64,000 nt of DNA from Synchiropus splendidus (lineage: Eukaryota; Chordata; Actinopteri; Syngnathiformes; Callionymidae): NCBI RefSeq assembly GCF_027744825.2, contig NC_071339.1, positions 27,141,501 through 27,205,500 of the forward strand, given 5' to 3'. Shown piece by piece: positions 17,867 through 28,074 of this stretch (position 1 is the stretch's first letter; every line of letters begins with the position of its first letter). The notes under the pieces are model-generated. The model had not been told where the DNA came from and did no database searches. It worked only from the letters and a program-made list of their open reading frames with translations. The translations under genes and the position numbers were made by a program.

Positions 17867-19922
17867 TACTTGTGTGTGTGTGTGTGTGTGTGCATGAAAA
17901 GATCACCCGGAACCCGGAAATCAGACGCGACCGGGAAGTTATCCGGACCCTGTGGATGCTGATCATTCATTGAACGGGTCGCTCCAACTGTTCAACGGTG
18001 AGAGCAAAACATTCAGTTCAATAAAAAAAAAGTATTTTAACCACAGTCTGTCGATGTATTTTATATTTAACTACCTATGTTTTTTGTTTTATTCAACGCC
18101 TGTGCGTATGAAAACAGACGATCAGTCAGAGGTCGAAGGAGTAGGGCACCCGCTCGTTGATTCTTTAACTCACCAGACGCCTCAGCTGATAGGAGGTGGG
18201 AAAAAACATTTTGGAGTGATAGTTTACGTTTCACTGCTGTATTTATTTATTTATTTTTTCACATGAAAACAGATACAAAGACAACGAGCACGCCACACCT
18301 TCTACCTGTCGCTTCAACACCAACACCAACACCAACGTTTGGGAAGATACGAATCTCAATTTTTTTCAACACATCTCTACCGTTCAGTATCAGTTGAATG
18401 GTTGTATGTTCGCTATTGTGTGTGTGTGTGTGTGTGCGCGTACGTGCGTGTGTGCGTGTGTGTGAGAGTGTGTGTGTGTTTTATCTGTAATGCGGTTTGT
18501 CTATGTTCCGGCTATGTGCTTTTAGACGGTGTCATTTTACTATTGAAGGTGTTTGAGTAACTGTTGCTGCTAAGCGTCATTGTGATTTTAATACTATGCT
18601 TTAACGACGGCGGCCGCTAGAGGTCGTGATTTTACTAATTGTAATGTGCTTTAACGACGGCGGCCGCTAGAGGTCGTGATTTTACTAACTGTAATTAGCT
18701 TTAACGACGGCAGCCACTAGAGGTCGTGATTTTACTAACTGCAATGTGCTTTAACGACGGCGGCCGCTAGAGGTCGTGATTTTACTAATTGTAATGTGCT
18801 TTAACGACGGCGGCCACTAGAGGTCGTGATTTTACTAACGTAATGTGCTTTAATGACGGCGGCCACTAGAGGTCGTGATTTTACTAACTGTAATGTGCTT
18901 TAACGACGGCGGCCGCTAGAGGTCGTGATTTTACTAATTGTAATGTGCTTTAACGACGGCGGCCACTAGAGGTCGTGATTTTACTAACTGTAATGTGCTT
19001 TAACGACGGCGGCCACTAGAGGTCGTGATTTTACTAACTGTAATGTGCTTTAACGACGGCGGCCACTAGAGGTCGTGATTTTACTAATTGTAATGTGCTT
19101 TAACGTCGGCGGCCACTAGAGGTCGTGATTTTACTAACTGTAATGTGCTTTAACGACGGCGGCCACTAGAGGTCGTGATTTTACTAACTGTAATGTGCTT
19201 TAATGACGGCGGCCACTAGAGGTCGTGATTTTACTAACTGTAATGTGCTTTAACGACGGCGGCCACTAGAGGTCGTGATTTTACTAATTGTAATGTGCTT
19301 TAACGACGGCGGCCGCTAGAGGTCGTGATTTTACTAATTGTAATGAGCTTTAACGACGGCGGCCACTAGAGGTCGTGATTTTACTAACTGTAATGTGCTT
19401 TAACGACGGCGGCCACTAGAGGTCGTGATTTTACTAACTGTAATGTGGTTTAACGACGGCGGCCGCTAGAGGTCGTGATTTTACTAATTGTAATGTGCTT
19501 TAACGACGGCGGCCACTAGAGGTCGTGATTTTACTAATTGTAATGTTCTTTAATGACAGTATACACTAGTGATTTACTATTTGTTTTTACGCTTTAAATG
19601 TTGATCCTTAGTAGATCCCTACATTTACACTCTGTTTATATTAATATCATATTAACTGCTATCCGAGGTCTTGCTTCTAGATTGTATTTACATTTGTATT
19701 GTTGTCGGTATTCTGTTTCAGCTCTCCCCTCTGGGTCTTGGCCTTTGTGGGAGACATCGACGCCGGTTTCCTCAGTACCTCTGGATCTACTATCCGGACC
19801 GTTCCCTGCTGAAGACTCGACGTCGGCATCTGGGCTATCCGCACCTCCACAGCCACCGTCGCCGACACCATCAGCACCGCCAGCAACCACAGACAAGCCG
19901 CGGACATCGCCCCGGATACCAA
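17867..19922 (+). repeat. macro-repeat unit 3
   Basis: Same order as units 1 and 2. Its right edge does not return to (GT)n. It runs on into full repeat A (19920-20400), which makes it the original right boundary of the amplified segment. Confidence 0.85.
18597..19560 (+). repeat. 50-bp VNTR array 3, about 19 units
   Basis: Same 50-bp unit and orientation as arrays 1 and 2. One unit near 18838 is a base short, and the last units grade into the shared sequence AGTATACACTAGTGATTTAC. Confidence 0.95.
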
Positions 19923-20400
19923 AACAAAAAGAAAGAAATACTTTTAGTTTTCAGCATTAGTCAATGTTTGAACTGTTTCTGCATTGTAGGCTAAATAATC
20001 AAAACACGTTAGTAGCTACAATATTATTTCGGGTTTAAACATTTTTGAAGTTATTTAACATCTTATGAAGAAGTTTTTCATTCTTGAAATATTTCTTAAA
20101 GATAAAACAGTAGAAAGAAAACACTTTTTAGTCTTCACTAATAGTTCAAACGACACAGCTACCCAACTCATGCACCATTTTTTCAAAATGCTTTTAAACA
20201 GATAATTTGAACTTGTTTGAGAAATACTTTTAGTTTTCAGAATAGAACAAAAGAAAGAAATACTTTTTGTTTTCAGAAAACAAGGTTGAGTGAACAATGA
20301 TGAAACAAAAAAGAAAGAAATACTTTAGTTTTCAGCATTAGTTCAAATGACACAGCTATTCAACTCACATGAGTTTCTGTTGAATCAGTCTATTTAATTT
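19920..20400 (+). repeat. repeat A, copy 2
   Basis: A close copy of 11763-12240 in the same orientation, with one fewer internal subunit. It separates macro-repeat unit 3 from the single-copy version of the gene. To its right (20400-20806) I recognise nothing. Confidence 0.85.
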
Positions 20401-20806
20401 TACACCCTGTGTGAGTTTGAAACGATGCATTTTTAGAGTCTGTGATAACCAGTTAATTTGCTGCGGAGGCGCGAGTTCTTTCCTGGACGGTTGAATCTTC
20501 AAAAGAGACAGTCTGAAGGCGGACCTCATTGTCTTCAGACAACATTGTTTAGGCTGTAGGAAATACACTTCTGTACCTTCCACGTGTTCGTTTTCTCGTG
20601 AGAATGACAACCAAAAACACCCCAACTTAAAATCCAAAAGAATTTACACCCTGACAGAGGCGTCTAATTACCCTAACAGAGCTCTGGGCCCGCAACTACA
20701 CCTGGCTTTGCCTCAGCTCCGATGGTGTAGAGTGACAAAGACTATCTCAGGCCCTGACCCCTTTTATTACACATTTCAGTTCATTTTGGGGGTGCAGTCT
20801 CCACTG

Positions 20807-21187
20807 ATTGATCCTGGTCTTCTTACGGTCCAGGTCGTCATGGGTCAAATTCCAGATCTTGTGCCGTCTCCACCACATCTGGAAACACCTTTAGAATATT
20901 CATACATCTGTCTTTAATTGGCGACAATGGCAGAGCGGATGACCCAAGCCATTCTTTTTTTGGCATCCTGCTTCTGTCACCATGTCCGTTCTCCATCTGA
21001 TTATTTGTTTTACATCGCCGCGGTTCATACCTCTGAGCTACCTAGCAGACATTGATCCTGGTCTTCTTATGGTCCAGGTCGTCATGGGTCAAATTCCAGA
21101 TCTTGTGCTGTCTCCACCACATCTGGAAACACCTTTAGAATATTTATACATCTGTCTTTAATTGGCGACAATGGCAGAGTGGGTGAC
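20807..21187 (+). repeat. tandem duplication, 137-bp segment 244 bp apart
   Basis: The segment from ATTGATCCTGGTCTTCTTA to TTGGCGACAATGGCAGAG occurs at 20807-20943 and again at 21051-21187, with only a few differences. The second copy leads directly into the first coding exon of the spliced gene. TTGGCGACAATGGCAGAG resembles the leader or primer-binding region of some LTR retroelements, but no LTR was found. Confidence 0.75.
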
Positions 21188-21199
21188 CCGATCCAAATC

Positions 21200-22065
21200 A
21201 ACAAAGACGTCACCGAGGACCTACCCACACGGACGGAGTATTTAGGTGACCCGATTCAGACCACATTTTACATCAGTTCCGGGGTAACCTTCGCTGTTGA
21301 CCAGACCTTCCAGAACTTCATCCTCCTTTCCAAAAGGACTCCAGACTACCCATGGATGCCTCTTCCTCTGCACGTCGTAGGTGAATATTTATCTGTTTAT
21401 CTATCCATCTATCTATATCTATACAGTATACATATAAGTATATACATATATGTGTATCTATGTATTTACATTTACATATATAAGTATAATAAAAACGTTA
21501 CGCCATGTTTATCACGTACCATGTCTCTTTTCATTGACAGATGTCGTCACTCATCTGTGTGACGTTCATTTAACGCAGAGTGATACTGGTAAAAATATTG
21601 AATTATTTTATGATTCGTTGTTAATATCTCTATTATGTGTTACAACAGCCGCACTTCTATTTTTCAGATATTATCGCCTCCGCGAATAACTTCCCGGAGA
21701 CGCTGATCGGCGCTGAGGAGCTTGAGCGGTTAATGCGTGTAACTTTTGAAGACAGAGATGCCCGTGCGGATCTGTCGGCTGTGAATCCGAGAGCGAGTCT
21801 TCAAGACAGCGGCACCGAGGCTCAGAACACGCCGTGTATTATAATAATCGACAGCGAGGACGAGTTCGTCCGGGGCCGAGTACAGGAAATCGACTGAAGG
21901 GGAGTAACCAACGCTCTCTGAGCCGTAAGCGACGGTATAATTCGGCATGGAAGACAGGACCGGCGCGAGTCATTGGTGAGAAGGAGACAGCGATTCTAAT
22001 CATAATTACGATAACTAGGTAAAGAACAGCGGTATTTATTAAGTGTATATACATGCGTATGTGTG

Positions 22066-22112
<47 letters not shown>

Positions 22113-22615
22113 ATGAAAAGATCACCCGGAACCCGGAAATCAGACACGACCGGGAAGTCATCCGGACCCTGTGGATGCTGATCATTCATTGGACGGGTCG
22201 CTCCAACTGTTCGACGGTGAGAGCAAAACAAAAAAAGTATTTTAACCACATTCTGTTGATGTGTTTTATATTTAACTACCTATGTTTTTGTTTTATTCAA
22301 CACCTGTGCGTATGAAAACAGACAGCCAGTCAGAGGTCGAAGGAGTAGGGCACCCGCTCGTGGATTCTTTCACTCACCAGACGCCTCAGCTGATAGGAGG
22401 CGGGAAAAAACATTTGGAGTGATAGTTTACGTTTCACTGCTGTATTTATTTATTTATTTTTTCACATGAAAACAGATACAAAGGCAACGAGCACGCCACA
22501 CCTTCTGCCTGTCGCTTCAACGCCACCACCACCGTTTGGTAAGATGTAAATCTCCAATTTTTTTTCAACACATCTCTACCGTTCAGTATCAGCTGAATGG
22601 CTGTATGTTCGCTAT

Positions 22616-22652
<37 letters not shown>

Positions 22653-23081
22653 TTTAATGATGTGTCTGCAATTCGTTGTGTTAGAGCATCAAGGTGCCTG
22701 TTATCTGTAATGTGGTTTATCTATGTTCCGGCTTTATGCTTTTAGATAGCGTAATTTTATTATTGAAGGTGTTTGGGTAACTGTTACTGCTAAACAACAT
22801 TGTGATTTTACTACTATGCTTTAACGGCGCCGGCCACTAGAGGTCGCGATTACTATTTACACTATGCTTTAACGACGATGACCACTAGAGGTCACGATTA
22901 CTATTTGCACTATGCTTTAACGTCACTGGTCGCTAGAGGTCGCAATTACTATTAACACTATGCTTTAACGACGGCGGTCACTAGAGGTCGCGATTGCTAT
23001 TTACACTGTGCTTTAACGATGATGACCACTAGAGGTAATTGTAATGTGCTTTAATACATATACACTATGTATTATACTATA

Positions 23082-23149
<68 letters not shown>

Positions 23150-24189
23150 TTCTTATACACTAATGATTCGTGATTTGCTATTTGTTTTTATGCTTTAAAT
23201 GACGGTCCTGAGTAGGCCCATACATTGAGTTTTTTATTTATTTATTTTTTTACGCTCTTTAGGATATGCTTCTGTTGTGATGATGGTTTTGTCCATGAGT
23301 ATTGATATGTATGCTACACGTGTTGTTGTTTTATTATAGCCATCGCTAGAAAACAACACGGCTCAACACCGGTTATATGATTACGTAATTTTGTTTTTCC
23401 GCAGGTCGTATTTTTTCATATTGTACTAGGGTTATTTTCATACTACTCTGTTTATATTAATATCATATTAACTGCTATCCGAGGTCTTGCTTCTAGATTG
23501 TATTTACATTTGTATTGTTGTCAAAATTCTGTTTCAGCTCTCCCTCCTGGGTCTTGGCCTTTGTGGGAGACATCGACGCTGGTTTCCGCAGTACCTCTGG
23601 ATCTACTATCCGGATCGTTCCCTACTGAAGACTCGACGTCGGCATCTGGGCAATCCGCACCTCCACAGCCACCGTCGCCGCCACCATCAGCACCGCCAGC
23701 AACCACAGACAACCCGCGGATAGCACCCCGGACACCAACGTCGACTTGCGCCGCATCACCCCCTGACCAAACCCTGCCTCTACCCCCTGCCCCCGAGCGC
23801 TCTGTCACAGCTACCCAAGACAGACCCCACGCTCCAGTGTCGCCGACCCTATTAGCGTTCCATGATGCAACGGCTGTAAAACAACAGCTTGAATTCAGAG
23901 TACGTACGCTTGAACGTCGTCTTCATCAGAGTGAAATACAGAGTCGTCGTCTAGCACGTCAAGCGCGTCAAGCACGTAAATACCGCCGTTCGGCGAGAAA
24001 TATACGTGAAGGTAAGATTAACAACCATTTCAACGAGTAATCAGCAGGGATGCATATGTCTTAAATATTATGATAATCGTTACAGAACTCATCTTTAAGG
24101 ACGTCACGAATAAAGCGCTGGTGTCTGAAGTTCTGAGACTCCTAAAACAACAAGGACCTGGTGGTAACAGACGTCGTGGACTGATCTGA
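21200..24189 (+). CDS. predicted spliced gene of unknown function in Polinton left arm (8 exons, SIM-like motif, coiled coil)
   Basis: Inferred exons: about 21200-21380, 21541-21588, 21668-21975, 22121-22216, 22322-22399, 22476-22538, 23538-24011 and 24086-24189 (TGA). All introns are AG-bounded. Donors are GT except GC after exon 5, where the repeat copies have GT. Exons 2 and 4-7 are 48, 96, 78, 63 and 474 nt, all multiples of 3, so these introns are all phase 1. Exon 3 is 308 nt, one short, and its frame shifts inside, so this copy is probably broken by a single indel. Features in order: FYISSGVTF in exon 1, SIM-like IIIIDSEDE then basic SRKRR in exon 3, a Pro/Ser/Thr-rich stretch in exon 7, and a coiled coil (QQLEFRVRTLERRLHQ) ending in a Leu-rich tail. 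It lies just upstream of polB on the same strand. No 5' ATG was identified and no family recognised. Confidence 0.5.
22808..23055 (+). repeat. diverged VNTR, about 5 units
   Basis: Units of about 55 bp share CTTTAACG and CACTAGAGGTC with the 50-bp VNTR but have a different spacer (GATTACTATTTACACTATG). This may be the ancestral, unexpanded form. The first units of array 1 (14034-14150) have the same spacer type. Confidence 0.8.
23085..23146. repeat. (TA)n microsatellite
   Basis: About 30 TA units lie in the intron before exon 7 of the spliced gene. Confidence 0.95.
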
Positions 24190-24401
24190 CTGAAGTTCGA
24201 CCCCAGTAAGGTCCATTTGGATCCTCATTATTTAAAAGCAGTGCTGGGTGATTACGGTTTGAGGTTGCTGTTGCACTGCGGGTGATTGTGTTTTGAGGTC
24301 GCTGTTGCATCGCGGGTGATTGTGTTTTGAGACTGTTGTTTTGTTTATTAAATGTTTTTTAATTATTATTTTATTGTTATTGTTATTATTGTTATTACGC
24401 T

Positions 24402-26467
24402 ATGGCCAACCATGATGGTTTTCCTTCCGGTTCTGACCCTGAATCCACACACAACCAGGACACTACACCACACCTCATTGACCAGAGTGCTTCACCAACA
24501 CGTATGTTTCTGTCTCACTTGTTTGACAACGTGTCTGAGGAGGATGTAGTGCAGGTCTATGATCCGAGTATAAATGAAAACATGGAGTCAATTTTTTTCG
24601 GCGAGAGAGAGGATAACCGAATTTTAAATATGGTTCCTGCATCATCTCGTGAGGGTAGGGCTGATACCTCTTTAGACAATGGCGATTGGTTAGAAAGGTT
24701 TGTTGATAATCTGCAGACGACTGATTCAGGGACAACTGCTCTTGACCCTCTGGTAGATGTGTCTGACTCTAACTGTAGCGATGACAATGTTGATGATGAC
24801 GGTGATTCGCTTCAGGAAGGATGTTGTATTAGAGGTACCGGTATTGAATCAGAAGTCATAGAGCCTTTTAACACCGATAGGATAAGAAGGGTGCTAACAC
24901 GTCCTGCTGTACCGGACACTCCTGATTTAGCTACTTTCTACAGAGGTTGGATGCAACAGGTCAGGGAGTTGGCTGATGAAGCGCAGAGACTGGCAGATCG
25001 AGAGGATGTGGTTCAGCTTGAAGTGGTAGGTGAAGATGTTCAAGAACACGTTAATGTTGTGGTTGAAGGCGACGGTGGAAATATCTACCCTGCTTTTGAG
25101 GACCTCCTTAGCAACACAGTGCAATCTGACAGAGTCATCGCTATGGGTAAGAGAATTGAATTAACGGTCCAAATTGTACATATCCCTCGAGGAGGCGCGA
25201 AACGCAAGCTCGAGAAGACGCTGGATGCCAAAATTTTTGTTAAAAAAAGACGACATCTCTATGTAGTTGGTGGTGATGGAACCAAGCAGCTTTGCGTCGC
25301 AATCAGCCTTTCTTGTCTCCTTAATCCTAACCGTGCGTATCAAGATTGTGTTGAGTTGGGGAGGGAATTATTAAACAAAGCTGGTTTAGATTCTCAAACA
25401 CCTATCATATTCACAGATATACCCCTGTTTGAACGGATAGTGAGGCGTAAAATTGTTGTGTTTAATAAGCAAACCAGCCATTAGCGCATTATGCCACCGG
25501 TTTTGCTGATGGTTCGGAGCCCTTATTCTTGTTTCTACTTCAGGGACACTATTACGGGGTGAAGAACCCTAAAGGTTTGTTAGGAACACGTTACTTTTGC
25601 GTCAGCTGTCATAAGGGGTATGAAGATAAATCAAAACACATATGCAAAGCTCACTGTAGCGTTTGTCACGATCCTGTTTGCCCTACAGAGGTCCCAGACC
25701 CGGTAACTTGTGACGAGTGTCGCAGGGTTTGTCACAACCCAGCAAAGAGACAGGTGGCTAAGGCTTGTCTTAATAGCCTTTGGGGAAAGTTTTGTCAGAG
25801 AGTGAACATGTCTCAGGTTTCTGTAGTGTCAGACCCCAACGAGTTTTTCAGTTTCATGTTTTCAGGGAAATACGAGGTCAGCTACTTTAACGTGCTGGAT
25901 GAGAAAAAAGTTGTGATCCAGTGGCGTTACAATGGTCTCTACCCTCCTGGTAAAAGCAGCAATGTTTTTATCGGAGCTTTTACCACTGCTTATGCTCGTC
26001 TGAAGTTGTACAGTTACATGGAGAAATTGCAGGAGAATGTTCTCTACGTTGACCCAGACAGCTTGATATATGTTGTGAAAGACGGCGAGACACCTTTAAA
26101 ATTAGGTAACTATCTCGGTGATCTGACTGATGAACTCGATGGGGATAGCATCGAGGACATTGTTTCGGCGGGTCCTAAGACGTATGCTTATAGGACCAAA
26201 GGACAGAAGATGGTTGTGATGAAAGTTAAAGGTATCACGCAAACAAAAGAATCTTGTAAGCGGATAAACTTTGACTCCGTCAGAGATCTTGTAGAGGGCT
26301 ATTTGCAGAATTCACCTGATGGGGTGCTTGAGACCCGGCAATGCAACATTGTGAGGGATAAAAAGAACATCGCAGTAAAAAACAGATCAGTTATTAAAAA
26401 ACTCCGGGTCGTGTACGATAAGAGGCGATTGTTTTCGGACGGCACAACCAAACCTTTCGGGCTCTGA
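24402..26467 (+). pseudogene. Polinton protein-primed DNA polymerase B, copy 1 (N-terminus plus thumb side; exonuclease and motif A deleted)
   Basis: This gene would replicate the element. The ATG at 24402 opens 360 residues: an acidic N-terminus, then KRRHLYVVGGDGTKQLC and FTDIPLFERIVRRKIVVF, typical of the Polinton polB N-terminal region. One frameshift near 25485 leads to GHYYGVKNPKGLLGTRYFC and a Cys-rich segment (CVSCHKGYEDKSKHIC, CDECRRVC). It then jumps directly to HNPAKRQVAKACLNSLWGKF (motif B). The 3'-5' exonuclease and palm motif A, about 500 residues in relatives, are missing. Motif C reads YVDPDSLIYV instead of the usual DTDS, a second inactivating change. The C-terminus KLRVVYDKRRLFSDGTTKPF is intact. 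ATPase starts 25 bases downstream. Confidence 0.92.
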
Positions 26468-26491
26468 TTTTTGAGTGGATGAGGGGTCATT

Positions 26492-27109
26492 ATGGAAGGA
26501 ATTAATTTTGATCCGCGTTTGAAAACACCATTTTCATGTCTAGTGGTGGGACCGTCGGGGTCGGGAAAGACCCATTTTGTAAAATGTATACTTGAAAATT
26601 GTGAACATGTTATGGATGATGTCAATATAAATATTGTATGGATTTATACTTCTTTTCAACCTATGTACAGTGAATTGCAAAAGATGAATAAAAATATCAA
26701 ATTCATTGGAGGTTTACCTGAATCTTTTGAAAATGAAGATGTATTTCCTTCTGATAGAAAACATTTGATTATTCTTGACGACGATTTTTGAAGCGTCTGA
26801 AAGCCCAGAGGTTGTTCGCATTTTTACGCAGTATAGACATCATAAAAATATGAGTGTTATATTGCTGACGTAAAACTTATTTCATCGCGGTAAATATAGT
26901 CGTGCTATTAGTCTGAATAGCAATTACTCTGTATTGTTTACCCGTCTCAAAGAGCTTTCTTTCTAGAAAGCTTTGAAGATGCTACAGCTGACGTTCACGG
27001 GTACTTAATCGTTGATCTAACACCCTCCTGTCCAGAACGCTGCAGACTAAGGACTGGGATACTACCTCATCAGCGTCACACTGTGTACACACCAAAAACG
27101 TCTGCTTGA
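26492..27109 (+). pseudogene. Polinton FtsK/HerA-like packaging ATPase, copy 1
   Basis: The predicted genome-packaging ATPase. The ATG at 26492 gives MEGINFDPRLKTPFSCLVVG with an intact Walker A, GPSGSGKTHF, and a Walker-B-like HLIILDDDF. A frameshift just after this (near 26790) breaks the protein. The remainder can still be followed in other frames (RGKYSRAISLNSNYSVLF, then a deletion to RLKELSF, then GYLIVDLTP-like sequence) to a TGA at 27107-27109, three bases before the next ATG. The copy is inactive. Confidence 0.9.
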
Positions 27110-27112
27110 GTT

Positions 27113-27439
27113 ATGTCAGCGCGTATAAAAAGAAACGCTCGTTTACTTAAGGAACTATACCACGCTCCGTACCAAGAAACGAGTAAAGACATTTTGACAC
27201 GTAGTTCCCGGGACTTCATTCAAGCTCTCGGTGAGATCGCACTGAATGTTTTGAAGGGGAATGTACCATTGTCGCAGGCTCAGTTAAAAAAACTGAAAAA
27301 ACAGAAGAAAAACATCAGACTCTTGGCTAATAAAAAAGCATGCTTGAAGCGTAAACAAAGGATTCTTAAAAAGCAATCGGGTGGATTCCTGTTGCCGTTG
27401 CTAGCGGCTGCCGTTCCAATAATTGGAAATCTAATATGA
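27113..27439 (+). CDS. small basic protein with C-terminal hydrophobic segment, Polinton conserved ORF, copy 1
   Basis: 108 residues with a real ATG. The N-terminus is strongly basic (RIKRNARLLKELYHAP), the middle is helical (FIQALGEIALNVLKGNVPLS) and there is a Lys-rich run (QLKKLKKQKKNIRLLANKK). The end GGFLLPLLAAAVPIIGNLI is a Gly-led hydrophobic tail. From memory this layout is widespread among Polinton-like elements between ATPase and the next ORF, but the biochemical role is not established to my knowledge; it might be a membrane-active or virion core peptide. The frame is intact. It follows the ATPase stop by three bases. Confidence 0.75.
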   Translation: MSARIKRNARLLKELYHAPYQETSKDILTRSSRDFIQALGEIALNVLKGNVPLSQAQLKKLKKQKKNIRLLANKKACLKRKQRILKKQSGGFLLPLLAAAVPIIGNLI

Positions 27440-27463
27440 GGACTTGTAAAGAAGTAAAACGCT

Positions 27464-28063
27464 GTGAAGACTGTCCAGAAAGTGTATCTCGTCTCTCCTC
27501 GACAAATTAACCAGTTATCACGTCCAACCTCTGACATCCGTGAAACTGCCAAAGATGAATTGAATGAGAAGATGAGGACCATTCTAAATGATTCTCAGTT
27601 AAACTCGTATGAGAAGATTAAAAACTACGATGCTCTATTGCAGAGATATTTAACCTTTACTAAACAGGATCAGAGAGACCAAAGGAGAGTAACTCTGACT
27701 TTACAACGAGACGGAGTCAGCGATCATCCCCTCGACTCTGACAGACGTGTCGAAAGCTTTCTAAAATCACCCTCTGTAACAGATGACTTGGGTCAGGATA
27801 TTCTAAATATCCTTCCGTCAAAAGCTCGAAGAAATGCTGAACACATTATCCGGAGGATATCCAAAAACGGCGACGGTTGGAATATGAATGGTGAATTTAT
27901 GTATGAAGGAAATGCTGTAAAAGGCTCTCATGTGATCGATATATTCAAGTACCTTTCCCTACCGTATGAGAAAACAAGTTCTTCATTACCTGAGGGATGG
28001 TCCGAGTTTCTCGTCACATTATTAAAGCTAAACATCCCTCTCACCCTGCTGTCCAATCCTTAA
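27464..28063 (+). CDS. Polinton conserved protein (GSHVIDIFKYL family), copy 1
   Basis: About 199 residues. Its initiator is GTG here, whereas copy 2 has ATG at the same place (31064), so the start has probably been lost. Features: VYLVSPRQINQLSRPTSDIR at the N-terminus, a charged helical middle (TAKDELNEKMRTIL, YEKIKNYDALLQRYL), and the C-terminal block GWNMNGEFMYEGNAVKGSHV with GWSEFLVTLLKLNIPLTLL. This C-terminal block recurs in many Polinton-like ORFs of unknown function. The frame stops at LSNP, shorter than copy 2, because of a deletion at the duplication junction near 28060. Confidence 0.75.
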   Translation: MKTVQKVYLVSPRQINQLSRPTSDIRETAKDELNEKMRTILNDSQLNSYEKIKNYDALLQRYLTFTKQDQRDQRRVTLTLQRDGVSDHPLDSDRRVESFLKSPSVTDDLGQDILNILPSKARRNAEHIIRRISKNGDGWNMNGEFMYEGNAVKGSHVIDIFKYLSLPYEKTSSSLPEGWSEFLVTLLKLNIPLTLLSNP

Positions 28064-28074
28064 GCGAATCGAAT

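Larger units (their letters stand above)
22121..23730 (+). repeat. single-copy version of the macro-repeat unit
   Basis: This block is collinear with units 1-3 (exons 4-6, (TG)n, short VNTR, exon 7). It is more diverged, lacks the long VNTR, and continues into a complete exon 7 and exon 8. It therefore looks like the intact gene locus from which the truncated tandem units derive, or a parallel copy. Confidence 0.7.

Noticed and set aside
23821..24189. THAP-protein C-terminus for the coiled-coil exons
   Set aside because: The coiled-coil layout is reminiscent of THAP proteins, but no C2CH THAP domain was found in any upstream exon.
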